Part shown: positions 36,154 to 49,130 of the stretch, in pieces
How positions within the stretch are numbered: the stretch's first letter is position 1
Layout of the letters: every line of letters starts with the position of its first letter
NCBI GenBank assembly: GCA_013396915.1
Contig: VWZL01002558.1
Location: 745,021 to 809,020, forward strand
DNA length: 64,000 nucleotides
Direction of reading: 5' to 3'
Origin: Stercorarius parasiticus
Taxonomy: Eukaryota; Chordata; Aves; Charadriiformes; Stercorariidae
The notes under the pieces: generated by a model
The model's database searches: none
What the model was told of the DNA's origin: nothing
Seen by the model: the letters and a program-made list of their open reading frames with translations, nothing else
Program-made: the position numbers and the translations under genes

Positions 36154-37987
36154 AAACTTTGGGGTTTAGCACATACTTACATTCTCAAAACATTGATGGG
36201 AAGATGACTGGTGGGACTGCATATCAAAGTCTTTCTCAAGCTTTTATCACATTTGGACATTATCATTTTTCAAGTCAGAAGTGGCAGAACTGCCGGGACT
36301 GCTGACACAACCCCTCTCTCCTAACCAAAAGGAGACCAGCGCTTCTGCTGGCACTGATACCATCACTGGTACAAAAAGATAACGCACTCACAACATATCT
36401 TATCTTCCACGGCAGGGTGTTTACAGACTCTCCACTTGCCTAATTGTATTAGCACATGCCGACCTCTAAGACAGCTCCTAAAAGGGACTGTGCTCTCCAT
36501 CACTTCTTTTAGGTGTCAGCATTTAGTTTCTGCGCTCATTCCAGTCTTTTTTTCTTCTCCTTCTATTGATTGCTGTTGTTACAGTGGGCAGTGCATAAAT
36601 CCAGTTCTCGTGTGAATTCATTAGCCCCTTACTGCTGGGAAAAAGAAAAGGGTAATCTTCCCTTTCTCCCTCTAGCTGCAGACATGACTCCAAATAGAAT
36701 AAGGGGGCAGATTTATTATATAGCAAGACGATTTTTTTATACGCGTTAACTTTATAAAACAAGCATGCTGTTTAAAGGAACTTTTGCATTTGTAATTTCT
36801 TCCTTGAATTTTAAGAGCTGTGTTTATTATCTGCAAAGAAAGCACATACACAATGTCATAGGACTACTGTTGCAGATTAGTTTTCCTCTGAGTCCTCAAT
36901 AGGTGCCAAAGCACGTTTAACATATTAGTTTAAAATGCGTAATCAATGCTTTCTTAAAAATATCTTTCTTCATATAGACATGGCTTTGTAAACTGACTAG
37001 AACAAGGTCTCACTTCTTCATACAGTCAACACTATCTGGCCCAGATTTTTGGCATGAACTTTGAGGCACAGTAGAAACATATAATATTATTGCTTATTTC
37101 CATGGTTTTCATCCCCCCTTTTTGTCCTTCCCAGCATTCACAGCCATGGCAGAGCCAGGCAGTTATGACTTGGTTTTTACATTGATTCACTGCTGGTTCA
37201 AAAAAAAAAAAAAAGGGTGTGTTCTAATTAGGTTCCAGGTTTTAATAGACCAAAGCATGTGCCTACGTGTTGCCCTGAACCAAGATGTCATCTGGAGTCC
37301 AGCCCTGAACTGCCAACACAAGCCTTGGTGCACACACACAGAGTTTCTTCGGAGGCCTCTTACCCAAGCACTAAATGTCTCTGAACCTTATTAGCACATG
37401 AAATGCAAAAAGTACAAGTATCATGCAAACTCTGACCACTTGTACGTGCGAAGCAGAAAGCTGTGTGCATCTCGAAAGCTAATGGTTACTTAGAAAAGTT
37501 TTAAAAAGAACAAAACCACCCTGGCCAGGCACAGACATGGGTTGAGAGATACAAGACTGAGCATATTAAAGGATTTCTAGATATGCTGTGTGTCCTAGCT
37601 TAACCCAGTATACATGACCAAACTTCTTCCTGGAACAGGGAAATTATGCTATTGCTCTTTCCTATGTACTGTAGCATTTGGACTCGTGGACCTGCCCAGC
37701 AGTGACTTATTTCTTCTGTTTGCCAGCAGTCGCTCCAGAAGAGTGCTTGAGCAGAGAAAAGGGTCAGCACGACGTGTCTGAGAGGCAGGCTGGTATCCCT
37801 TTACATAATAAGCCTGTACCACTGAAGCCCAGACCACAAGTTTCTGTGGCAGGCAGATTTTTCATAATTAAATCCTGATGAGGAACAGAGCCTTTAAAAG
37901 GGTTGCGCTAGTCTATGCTGCTGCTTTGCAGGACAAGCAGACAATCATGGAGCATGACAACAAGGCTCTAGCTGTGTGTGACCCACG
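36154..37987. other. non-coding stretch, no gene seen
   Basis: Contains an A14-type run near 37200-37214. Frames are short and unrecognised on both strands. Confidence 0.6.
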
Positions 37988-38050
37988 AATCTGACTTTTA
38001 CTGATTTACACCAGGCGATCCAGAATTAAGGCAGAGACCCAATTCTCCTG
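37988..38050. repeat. possible palindromic repeat relic
   Basis: CTGATTTACACCAGGCGATC followed by GACCCAATTCTCCTG resembles the TTTACACCAG-type variant of the old sauropsid palindromic repeats. The match is short and based on memory. Confidence 0.35.
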
Positions 38051-41000
38051 GTCCTCCATTTTAAGTTCACTCTGTAGATGTCATTTTAGGCCTTTTGAGG
38101 GCTGCCAAAAGACAGACTGGCTGGTTTAGTTTTTTCCCTTCCTTTTTAGGGGTTTTATAGGGGTTTTCATCACCATGAAATCTGAGTACCTATTTCCTTT
38201 TTGATTTTCAGTGGAAGAGGGGGGGCATGCGGATAGTTCTGGTGGGAAGTTTGATGGAGTCCTTGCCAGCACAAGGACTTCTAGGGGAAGGAGCTGGTGG
38301 AAGACGAGGGCTGACAGTGGGTTCAAAGAGGAGTGTTTAGTAGGAAACTAGGGGCAAGCTGGCAGCTGCAGCCCATGCTGTAATTAGAGCACATCCTGAG
38401 CAGCAGCAGTGGGTCACACTTAGGACCACAAATGAAGGCCCTGTGAACATGGCAGAGATGACACTTCGTGGCACTGACCACTTGCGTTGCGTGACATTGT
38501 GGTCCCTTTTGCACATCAGTCTCCACGTGAAGGGGGTAGTTTTACATGGAATGACTCACAGCCCACGCTGGCCAGCTAATTGCACCTTCAGCGTCTGAGT
38601 CAGGAGGAGTCTGTACGAGAGTAGTCCCCAAGAGTTTAGGAGGGAAGGTGCTGCTAGGTCGCCAGACACAGACCTTTGGTAGGCAACTGCCTTTTATCTT
38701 CCCCTTATGTTCACTGAGATTAATTTATCAGGTTTTTGTCTCCTTTGCTGTTCTAATCATTCATTAACTCATTCCTCTGTCAATTAGAAACCTTTGAATA
38801 ACCAGGTTACAGGCATTCATTATCAGTTCATACTTAATTCTTCTTGTCTAAGTAATGTATTCTAGATTAAATTTATTTTGTGGTGTTTTCCTTCTCACGT
38901 GTTCACAGACAGCAAACATATCTGTCCTCAGAGAGAAAGATTTGAAAGAATTTCCTTTGGGAGAATTGAGTTTTTCTCCTCTTTCTGAAAAGATTGACGT
39001 TGCCATGAAGGCTGATTGCCATTGCTGGCTTGTCCTCCTGATGTGGTAGAAATGCTACATCCAGCAGAGCTACCCCCAAGGCTGAGGTAGCATTTCAGGC
39101 AACTTTGAGGGCTTGCTGGTGAGAAGGCAGGTCACTGCTGCCACGCTCCACCCAGGGCTTGGTGAGCACCAAGCACACCCAGAGGGACATTAGATAAGTA
39201 CAATGTCCAGCCAGAGAGAGGGCAGGCTGAAGCCAAGCATACATGGCTTTTGGAGGCAGAAGACAAAGCAAAGACAAGTCTATATGGGATGTGTTTTACT
39301 TATAAGTCTGGACTGTGTGAATGACAGGAGAACTTGGCCTCCTTTTTCCTCCTTTTTGGGAGCAGGGAGGAAGAACAGGCTGCGGTAAGATGAGAGCGAG
39401 TAAAAAAATTTCTGTATTTAGCAGGACTGGATCCTGCTGGTGGTTCTCATGGGCCAGGGCTGACCAGCACACATTCCTTGTCGTTCTCTTAACCACAAAC
39501 TGTTTGAGCATGTTAATTTGAGATTGAGGGGTTTGAAGTCAGTATTAATTAGAGCACAGCATCATATATCCCTTGGACTGCATGGAAGTTGATGTGATAA
39601 CAGACCTACGTCTTATCTGGTGGCACTACCCTCTTTGGTACTATTATGTTATGAAGTACACAATAACAATGAACCCATAGCAACAACAGCATAAACCCCA
39701 GATCTATTAACCACAAAGCAGAAGCGAGAAGGTTTTTTTTTTTTCAACATTTCTAATTTGCTTTCAGTCTGGTTCCTAAGGAAACAAGACTTATGTGAAC
39801 TGTGTCCATCTGCCTGTCCATGAGTTTTCCCCGTCGTCAGTGCTGCTACTTGCAATACCTTTTGAACTTTAACCAGTTTCAAACAAAAGTAGTGAAAGAG
39901 ATCTCAAAGCTGCCCACATTTAGTGTAAATCTGTTAAGGAGATAGAGAAGCGGCCACATAAATGCTGCTAGTGATGGAAGGGCAGTCATCCCCATTTGGT
40001 TTGATTGCTCTGAAGGGATTTAGGAGAAAGAGTTGGCCAATTAGCACAAATGTAGGTGGCTGCCTAAACAGCAATTTCTGCATGGCTTCTGAAAAAGCCA
40101 CAAAACACACTGCTTTCTGCTCAGCTGCTGGGATAAGTAAAGGTAGAAGATCTGTGAAGGAGCTGGAGGCAGTGGAGAATTGGCCTGGGGGAGCTGTTAG
40201 TGACAGAGGGATTTGGAGGTGATGGGGACACAAAAAGGAGCAGCTCATACTGTTTTGGGAAGTGGGAATGAAAGTAGGAAAATACGACATAAGTTTATAG
40301 GGAGGGTACAGCGCAGACCCAGAAAATAACCCACTAGGACAGACGATTTCTTTCCTCCAGCTAATTCAGATTCATTCTCTTGGAGAATTCCAGCAAAGTC
40401 CTCCTTGCTATGGACTGCAGCCTCATCACTGCAGCTAGCAACCACATTTGTTGAAAAAGCCTGTCAAGATTTGACTGCATATTTCATTTTCCATCTTGTA
40501 TGTGCTTTGGAAGCTCTTGAAAAGCACCGGCCTTAAATATTATACGTTGGCTTGAGTGCAAAACTCAGGAGCAGTTTAGGCCCCTTGGGGTTTTTGCTTT
40601 TTTCCCCCCTGCTCTCTCAGACTCACATAGTGAAAATAAACTATCTGTCACATGAGTGTATGTTACTCACTTCATTATAAAAGTTAGGCTTTCATTCTGT
40701 TCAGTTCTCAAGAAGATTGTTAATAATTACATACAATGTAAATACATAAATATTAAGATATATAAATACCAAGAGGGAGACATATATATTAAGATATGTT
40801 GGGTGTTGGCTTTTTTTTTTCCAAGAACTCCCCTCCACGTGGCTCGGAATGGTTTCAGGAGGAGCTACCTGGCTTGAACACGTTTTCCACATACATGAGC
40901 AAAAAGTTTGGTTTTACATGGGACAGCTTGGAGCGACGACTGAAACACCAACTGTGTCAGCACTGGCCTCCTCAAGGGTACGGTCTCCGCACTGAGAACC

Positions 41001-43475
41001 GCAAAGGCTGGTGAGTTTTGTCTCCAGAAGACCCCAGCCACAGCCTCTGGGTATTTCTGGAGATAAAAAGTGAATGGTAGGAGATGCCAAGGAGTAGGAA
41101 ACAAATATACGACACCCTACCTATTTCTGCCTACTGAGAGCCTTTGCTCTTTCTCACTGGTGGGGGTGAACCACGTACTTTCAAGGCAGCTATAAAACCA
41201 CAGAGCCTAATTGTGCTTTCTGGGCATTCATTTTACAGGTGTGCATTACATCTAGGGGGAACAGTCCCTGGAGATAGGCAGCCTTTTAATGCTGTATTAA
41301 GATAATCTAATGCTTTATGCGCAGGACATGAGCAGCCTGGAGCATATTTCATTATCAGTTCCCTTTGCAAACATTGAATAACCAGTTCTCACGACACTCA
41401 TGAAGATACTAGGTGAATACAGTCAACCTTTCTTTACAAATGCCGTTACTGAGACTAAGTGATGGGGATTTTTCCAAGTCTCAAGAAGATGGTGTTGCAA
41501 AGTGTTATCTAAACTCCAGATTACCTACAAATAATGACTCCCAAGATTTGTGTGCAATTTGTGAGCACACAGTAGATTTCTGAGAAGGGATTTTGCCACA
41601 TCAATAACAGGGAAAGTCCTTCCCAAATGTATAATTTACCCCCATAACTGGTATAAAAAAATAATGCCTATATGTGATTGGATACAGATGGAGCTAACTC
41701 AGAAATGGTGTGAAGAGAAACTGATATCTCAGCATTACTGACCTTGGGGGGCTGGAATCAGTTCCTATATTGCCTTAGCAATATACTGTATAGCCCACCA
41801 GAAGGAAGTAGAAAAACTGACTTTAATGAAAACCTAATAAAAAATTTTCTTCGCTTAGCTAGGATTTTTTCCTGTTGTCCTGGTGTGCACATGCTAGTTC
41901 AGTAACATCATTATGCTTGGTCAATTCTTATTACTCATAAACCTTATGAGAGTACCAACAATTGAAAAAAATAAATCTGTGGATTTCCAATGAATTATTG
42001 GATGGTGGTAGAGAAATGTGTAGGCGTGTTTGTGTGTGTATCGGATACCTTGCTCATTCTCTCGCCTTATAAAACTGCATAAGGAGTGTCCAAAGTCTTT
42101 CTTTTTTTTTTTTTTTTCATAATTCTGAACTGAAATGGCTGCTGGAAGTTCAAAGTCTCCCTTGCCTAGTGAGCTTCCCTGGTGCTGACTTGCAATGTTG
42201 CTGCCCTTCCCTTAGCTCAGTGCATACTTAATATATACTCTTCATTCTGTACAAGGAAATCGCATGCCCAAGTGCTTTTAACGCAAAAGGGCAGGGTGTA
42301 AGTGTGTGAAATACGTACACGTGAGGATGCAACTCTGCCTTTTAGAGTTTTGCTGAAGGTACTGATTTAATGCATTCTTTATGGTTATTCTGCAATAGCT
42401 TAATGGGCCATAAAAACAGTCCCGCCTGCTGGGAAGCCTTCTTCACAATTGCCTTGCTATCCAATATCCAATGTCCAAAATTGACTGAAAAATAAACAGT
42501 ATTGTACACAGACAAGGACCCTTTGACTAGCCAACCTCCTCTGCAATCAAAATATTCCCCTAGTTTTGTTTCCGTCCAGTCTGTCCCTTCTTCCTCTTTT
42601 CTGGGTGTTTTGATGTCGCTCCTGAAATGTCATGGCAGCAAACAGCCCATCAGAAGCACTCAGAAAACTTCTCTTGCCATGATAATTAGTTTGAATTGGA
42701 TGACTAATCATAGGAAGTTCTGCCTACAGCAGGAGCACTGTGAAAGGGCTATATAGAAATGCGAGTATAAGTGAAATGTGACTCAGAGTCACACTTAGAC
42801 TTTTCCTGCAAATGTGTCAACGTGATGCCCTTTTTATACATCAGTGATGGTGAATTTAGCTGCTTAAGTACGAGTATAATCTAATTTATAGCTAAAGCCA
42901 CATACATACATCTTGTTAGGTTACGTGGCACCATAGTTTGGCTCAGCGTCTTTTCCTAAGATCCACTTCCCTCGCTCTGAGTAGACACTAAGATCTGCAG
43001 AGTACAGCAATGGTGTCCTAAAATCTGCATGGGACCTGAAGTCTCAGGCCACGGAAAGAAAAACTGGAATTCAGGAGCTATGTTCTCTGGTGGCACAAGC
43101 TCTCTCTGGCTGTATCTATACAGCAAAGTTAGACAGTGGCAGGGAACACTCCACTGCAGTTGGTTGCTGGGACTTGAGCTTGACTTTGTTAAATCGTTTG
43201 AGCCATGACCAGCACAGTTTTGCCTCCCAAACTATCTCTGGGAACAGTTAGGGTAGGCCAAGTACCGCTTCCTGTAGGCAGTTTGGGTGCAGCCATCCTG
43301 TTTTGGAGGGCAGGAGAGTTTAAGAAGAGGGACACAGTTGGCTTCAGTCCAGAGAGTGGTCCTGGGCATTAATTTACTGGTATAGCTGTAGCTCATGCCT
43401 CCTTGAGTCAGTGAGCACACAGCAGATGAAGAGTAAAAACGTGCTGAGATTCATATTGCTTAACCTACCTTACAG
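38051..43475. other. non-coding stretch, no gene seen
   Basis: No supported gene. Holds T-rich runs near 39736-39745, 40810-40820 and 42098-42118, and GT-rich sequence near 42025-42040. About 41105-42500 has no open frame of note. Frames elsewhere are short and overlap in several phases. Confidence 0.6.
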
Positions 43476-43582
43476 TGAATTTGGGTGCTCTGAAACTAAG
43501 ATTTCTGAGAATGCTTATTTCCTCGATAAAAATCAAGCCATTTCCAAGCAGCCACACTCAGTTACTCTTATCTTACTTTCGG
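43476..43582 (+). other. possible 107-nt plus-strand exon (weak)
   Basis: A good acceptor (cttaacctaccttacag) ends at 43475 and a strong donor (CGG followed by GTGAGT) starts at 43583. One frame gives two bases plus 35 open codons (starting NLGALKLRF) and ends on a codon boundary, in phase with the candidate at 44341-44418. A second frame is also open. No protein family is recognised, and a T17-18 run lies directly after the donor. Confidence 0.13.
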
Positions 43583-44340
43583 GTGAGTCCTTTTTTTTTT
43601 TTTTTTCCTACAATGCAAGAACTGTGCAGAACAAAGTCAACAGATAATTCATAAAATTGAAGGGAAACACACTAAGTTACACATACCAGCAGCCTCCAGC
43701 TCCCAGCAAAGGAAAAAGCAGGGGTTTTGGAAGCACTGCATAGTAACTGAAGTAAATTCTGCAGATCGCTGTTATCTAGGGAGATGGGAAGTAAAGAGGA
43801 AGGATGTTCTTGGAGCACATGTTACGCTGCACCCAGGAAACTGCAGATAACAGTAGTGCTCCTGATGTTTGTAAGGGCTCTGCGGCCCTGAGATAGGGCG
43901 AGGACAAAGCAGAGAAAGCAAGGGGAAGACTACTGAATGGAATAATCAGGGGTGGGTACTGAAGAATTTCTGACTAAAAAATATCTAAAAACACTCTGGT
44001 TTCTTTTCAGCGTATTTTTTAAACATCTGAGATCATTGTAGTAATTTTTATTTTTTTTTGTCTTCGCTTAACATGGTGTCTGCCATTACCCGCTTCTGCA
44101 TGTGTTGCTCGGTTACTCCTGTTGTCAAACTGTCACAGAAGACTTTATGAGTGACCTGGGGCTCATTGCAGGTGTTGAAAGGCTTAAAGCGCACGTGCAT
44201 TTGTGTGAAAAAAATAACTCACCTAAAAGCTGGAATATAAACACTGACTTTTTTCCCAGAGAGAGGCAAAGGGAACATACATAATCTGTCCGATTTATTT
44301 GGATTAATGTATGGCTTTGCTCCCTTCCCCCCCATTTCAG
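43583..44340. other. non-coding stretch between two weak exon candidates
   Basis: Begins with a long T run (43589-43606). It would be a 758-base intron if the flanking exons are real and ends in a strong C-rich polypyrimidine tract. Confidence 0.5.
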
Positions 44341-44418
44341 TTTGATTTTATACCCAAATCAGCCTGGATGGGGAGACAGTACACTGTGGAAGATGAGCAA
44401 AGAAACTACATTAGCCAG
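44341..44418 (+). other. possible 78-nt plus-strand exon (weak)
   Basis: A very strong acceptor (cccttcccccccatttcag) ends at 44340 and a donor (AGCCAG followed by GTGGGA) starts at 44419. The 78 bases are open in phase 0, 26 codons, beginning FDFIPKSAWMGRQYTV. The residue mix looks protein-like but I recognise no family, and an alternative frame is also open. RNA reads or conservation would be needed to accept it. Confidence 0.17.
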
Positions 44419-44764
44419 GTGGGAGGGAAATGGTCAGGCCATTTCCTCTTCCTTCCTCAAGCTCCCTGGCTGCATGGGGCCACCCTGGAGTAACTTAGGA
44501 AAGCAGGACAAACTTCTGGACCAGCTTTGCAAATCCAGACATTCCTCATCCTCAGGTACTTCCGAGTTCCCTAATAAAAAGCCAACTGGTTGTAGTTTGC
44601 AAGAGTCTTTTTGCTCTTACAAAGCACCACGTGGCATCTGCTTTGCGTTCTCTTGCTTCCTCTCCCCTGCACCCTGAGCAGCTGTTTTTTTACAAGGAAA
44701 CTGCAGAATGGATACTGCAGAAATACCTTCTTCCAAACACTTTATGAAAGCTTTTATCCGGAGT
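44419..44764. other. non-coding stretch, no gene seen
   Basis: A frame that includes the candidate exon runs on to about 44490 by read-through. Nothing else is supported. Confidence 0.5.
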
Positions 44765-44810
44765 TGAGAGGTAACTGGACCCAGAGCTGAGAGGTAACTG
44801 GACCCAGAGC
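44765..44810. repeat. exact 23-base tandem duplication
   Basis: TGAGAGGTAACTGGACCCAG plus AGC occurs at 44765-44787 and again at 44788-44810 without a mismatch, followed by TGAG, the start of a third unit. Probably a recent slippage duplication. Confidence 0.9.
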
Positions 44811-45177
44811 TGAGGGGGACATTGCTCTAAATTGCCATCAGCCCAGTACAGCCGTGGGAACAAGTCATCGGTTCTTCCTGCTACCTGCGCCACCCAAGGC
44901 GATGCCTTAAAAAGCTGAAAGATCCAAAGCAGGACCTGCTGTAACACAACTACTGCCCAAATACTATAAGCACGACGTTCTGTTCCTTGCCATAGAAATG
45001 ACCTGGCTTCAAAATGCAGTATCTGGCTCTACTTTTCTTCGAGGCTGTACTTAGGAGCACCGGTACTAATGCAGCAGGGCCTTGAAGCTTTATCTTCCAT
45101 CCTCTGGAAGACGAAGACCCTGCATCTTCATGCTGTCATGCTGGTTTTAGACTGGTGGATCTCATCAGTGCTCAGTA
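44811..45177. other. non-coding stretch, no gene seen
   Basis: Nothing recognised. Confidence 0.5.
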
Positions 45178-45223
45178 AAATTGCACCAGCGTAAAACTGG
45201 CATAACGGAGCAGAGAATCAGGC
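45178..45223. repeat. palindromic repeat relic (partial)
   Basis: AAATTGCACCAGCGTAAAAC, TGGCATAACGGAGCAGAG and AATCAGGCC in a row resemble the CACCAGTGTAAAACTGGTGTAA...AATCAGGCCC arm of an old sauropsid palindromic repeat. Only one arm is visible. Confidence 0.5.
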
Positions 45224-48200
45224 CTGCAGGCTGCAATTTGTTCTGACATAATAGGATAAAACTATTTGTCTTATATGTATTCTCAAGTGATAGTGCTGAT
45301 GAAATGTGTCAGAATAAAGCCCTGGATAGTGAAGTCCTTTTTCTGTCCATTAATCAGGCACAGAATGGATGGAAAAGCAAAAGCTTCACCAGCTGGGCTC
45401 TGTGCTGCTCTCCCAATATGCCTGCACCGAGACCCGGGTGTGCCCTCTCCCATGTGACAGGATGGTTTTGTTTCCTTGTCCATTTATTTCATGGCATCTC
45501 CGTGGAGATCGCCAGGGGGGACACCAGTCAATGTCAATGTCAGTTGTGATGCTGTCTTATTGTGCCCTGGGAACGGACCCGAGAAGTGGATGGGCACCCC
45601 TCACCCCACATAGCAATTGGATAACCTACTTCCACTCCTTGCTGACCTACTTATTGCCACACTGGTGACCTAGATATGAAAGGCCCCGTATCCTGCTTAG
45701 GTCTCTGGGTCCTTCCACCATGAATGAGCTCAGGACGTTGTGTGTATGCACATTTCCCCAGCATAAATTTGGTGCTACAGAACCACCCGCTGGGAGCGAA
45801 AAATCGCATTCCAAAGAGTAGCGATCAAATGAAGGAAAACATTATCTTTGCCTCTTCTTGTATTTTTAGGCAGGGATCATTTGCAGCAGCAGAAAGGACT
45901 AGGATGTAAAGAGTAGTGATGGATTGGCAAATGTGAGAGAAGAGTCAAGAGAATGTGAGAGAGAGAAATTACGATGATTCTGCAATTTAGTAGCCCTTCA
46001 TCGATACATAGTCTTTACCAAATACTATTGTGCAAAGTCTGAAGATCACTTGCTGTTGACAACTCAAGTTTTCAACACATGTAAATCAGGAGGAGAAGTC
46101 TATATGGTGCAGTAACAGACCTGGCATACAGCTATTTTAGCCCATAGTTATCTGTTATCTGAAACAATTATCTGTTTCTGTTATATATTGGGTTGATACA
46201 AATTCTGCAGTTACTGACATTCCGATTGTTTGGTGGGCTGTGTCCTCAGGAAGTGCAAATTAATGTTTCTCCATCGGTCTGGATCACTGGGACAGTCTGG
46301 CTGTTGCTACAGGATATGCAAGAAAATGGACCCATTCACAGACACTGACCTCGCAGTATTTGATGTGAGAATAATGATCAGTTCTGTACCCTTTGTATTT
46401 ATATGAGGAGCAGATCCACATTGGGATTCACAGAAGCGCATGTGCAAACTGGGGTCTCCAAACCTCCAAAAGTCTCACGGCAGGAGGACAAATAGAGGCT
46501 GTAATCTTTACGCAGACACATTTTACACACTGTAAGAAACAGATGTTCACCCTCACCTATCTGCTTTCCAGGCCCTCGTCGTCAAGAAACAGTATTTGTA
46601 GCTCATGATAACGTAAGAAACTGGTACTGCCAAAGCACCACATCTGGCTACCCTTGGTGGCCCAGATACCTGTACCAGGGCCTACTGGGGAAACCTTTCA
46701 CACTCGGCTAGCAAGGTGCGAGTGGCTAGCTTTGGTTTTGTGGTGAGACAGTTTCACTGCTTAGTCACCAGACTTCTCACGTTGCACTTGCTATATGCGA
46801 TTTTTTTACTGCTCGTCTCCCTTGGTTTTGGAACACACTTTAAATCCATGTTCTCAGTAATATCATTTAAAACAGGAGCTGGAAGCAAGTAAACGTCAAA
46901 CTGGCCGGAATGACCTCAGGTCCTTCTGGCATTGTCTGTTCTCATGGGCTTCACTGATGTGAGGTTCATATGCTGTTCCTCTGCCATCTGCTGAACAGGA
47001 GCTAATGAGCTCCCCTTGGGATAACTGCCCTGGGACATATACAGCTACCCGAGCTCTCACCATCCTTTTGGGTTGAAGGTGGAAGAAAGCAAAAATGAGC
47101 GCTGCCTTTTCTCTAGAGCCCGATCCAAAGCCAAATCCTATCTTTTTTTCCCAAACATTTGCTTTTGACAAAATTCTGCTCCGACTGACTTCCATTTCCT
47201 GATGAGTACAGTTGTATTCTTTTGAAAAAATTTTAGAAATTACCAGGTTGTTACAGCCTCTGACCACACCACAGCACTGTAACTGTGAATGGGAGAGGAC
47301 AAGATCGGGGAGAGGTGTTTGTCTACCTGCTGCATGATAAACCATCACCCTGAATATACCATGCAGTACTTTTTCCAGTTTTACACTACTCTACCCTATT
47401 TTCTTTAGCTATTTTTATCTCTAGTGATCCATCCACTGAATTTGAATGTGTAGCCAGGGGAAAAGGAGTTTTTCAAAAGCCATTTTTCCAAAGGCACTCC
47501 CATTTGCCCATAATTTGATGTATGACTTTGTGAAAGCTGTCACACAGGTATCCCACATGCTCCAGCACTGATGGATCAGCACACTGGCATGATGACACAA
47601 ATACAGTCTTTCACTGTTGGCAGCACCTTTTGACTCCGCTTTTTAAACCTTGACAATGAAAAGCTCTGGTTTTCCATTAGCCTCTCACGTACCCTCTGCC
47701 TGTGCTAGAACAGACTTAGAGGTACGATGAGTGACTCATGCACCAAAACTCCAAAATCTTGCAAGGTTCACAAAGTGAGTAATGGGGTGGCTCTGCATCA
47801 GATAGTGACACACGTTAGGATTACATGCGAGGGTATTACTCCTGCTTCTATATCAGACCACAGAAAGGACGTAAGGTTTTTCTAAAATACTTTTGCCTGG
47901 GCAGCAGTGAGCTGTTGTGACAACTGGTCAGCCTACGGTGAAAGGAGAGCCCAAAGAGGTTTCTTCTGCAAGACAGAAAGCTCATCCCCATGATCTCCTG
48001 TCTGGGCACATGTCCTGCTGTAGTTACTCAGATGTCTGGTGTGAAATGAGGTTGTGTCCTTTGACAAAAAGCTGACCTTCTTTTAAGCAAGCTGATGCAC
48101 AGCCCAGAGAAATCCCATAAATGCACCATTGCAACAACGTTCCCTCTGACCTGCTACCTGGCAGTCCCGGTCACTGCAAAGAAATTAACGTTCATGGAAA

Positions 48201-48899
48201 AAGAAGCGTTCCCTGAGCACCCGGGGTGATGGTCCAGTGCGGTAGCGAGACATGCTGTGGGCATCGTCAGCGCCTGCCCCGAGTCCACAGGGAGAGAAGC
48301 CTCCTGGGGGAGGCAAGTGGTGTATTTTTAAATCAGAAACAGGACAGAGTCCTGTCACAGCAGCCGGTTGCAGACATCAGACACCAGACTGCTCTCAGGA
48401 AAAAAAAAGAAACCCCTGTTGCCAGAAAGTCTGCAGGCTGATAGCTCAAATTTGCACAGAAGGCTTCTCGATATCGAATGCTATTGCATCTTTCCAGCAG
48501 AACTGGTGCAGCAGTAAGAGGTTCCCTTCGCCTCAGACAGGCTTTGCCACCTCATGGAACCAACCACAATTTCTCTTCTCTTTTCTCGACACGCGCTTCT
48601 GCCTATTTTTGTCCATTTATTTCAAACAGTACAGTAGGTGGGGGCAGCTTAAGGAAAATGAAAACCACCAGTCAAGATGTCAAGTAAAGCCAGAGCACGG
48701 ATACATGAATAAATTTGCTTTCCCAAAAGACATTTAGCAACAAAATAAACAAGGAACAGAAATCTGCGGGAACTTTTCACCGGGGTAGAGAAATATTAGC
48801 ACGGAGTAAACCTATCCCTATTCAATGTCTGCCATGCGCCAGGGCCTGCATCCAGGCCGCAGCTCCACAGCCGGCTCCCCAAGGACTGAGCACTTAAGA
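45224..48899. other. non-coding stretch, no gene seen
   Basis: The longest frames (minus 46896-47348, plus 48252-48737) show no recognisable domain. AAAATTCTGCTCCGACTGAC (47169-47188) may be another fragment of the palindromic relic family. Confidence 0.55.
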
Positions 48900-48959
48900 G
48901 CTTCTCGAAAACGCAACACTGCCCGCGCTGTTTCTAAATCAACACGTCTTCCCCTTCAA

Positions 48960-49130
48960 TTAGGTTCAGCAGGTCGACATCGCTGTTACTGAGCTGGATC
49001 CCAGCAGGACCTGCAGCTACCCTCAGCCCTCCCATGCCCGCCGCAGGAGTCGGCGGCGCGGCGTGGCACGGCACGGTGCGGCACCGGGCGGCTGCCAGCA
49101 AAAGCCCAGGTAATGTCAAAATCCCGACGA
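48960..49130. promoter_or_regulatory. short CpG-dense patch, possible minor promoter
   Basis: About a dozen CpGs are packed between roughly 49036 and 49092 in repeated GGCACGG/GCGGC units, in an otherwise CpG-poor area. A plus-strand donor (CCCAG followed by GTAATG) lies at 49109/49110, 76 bases after an ATG at 49034, so a short plus-strand first exon is conceivable. The ATG has a C at -3, a weak start context, and the encoded 25 residues are alanine/glycine-rich with no known match. The patch is small for an island. Confidence 0.3.

Noticed and set aside
46896..47348. Minus-strand frame of 150 codons
   Set aside because: No recognisable domain, no clear splice signals, and composition like the surrounding non-coding DNA.
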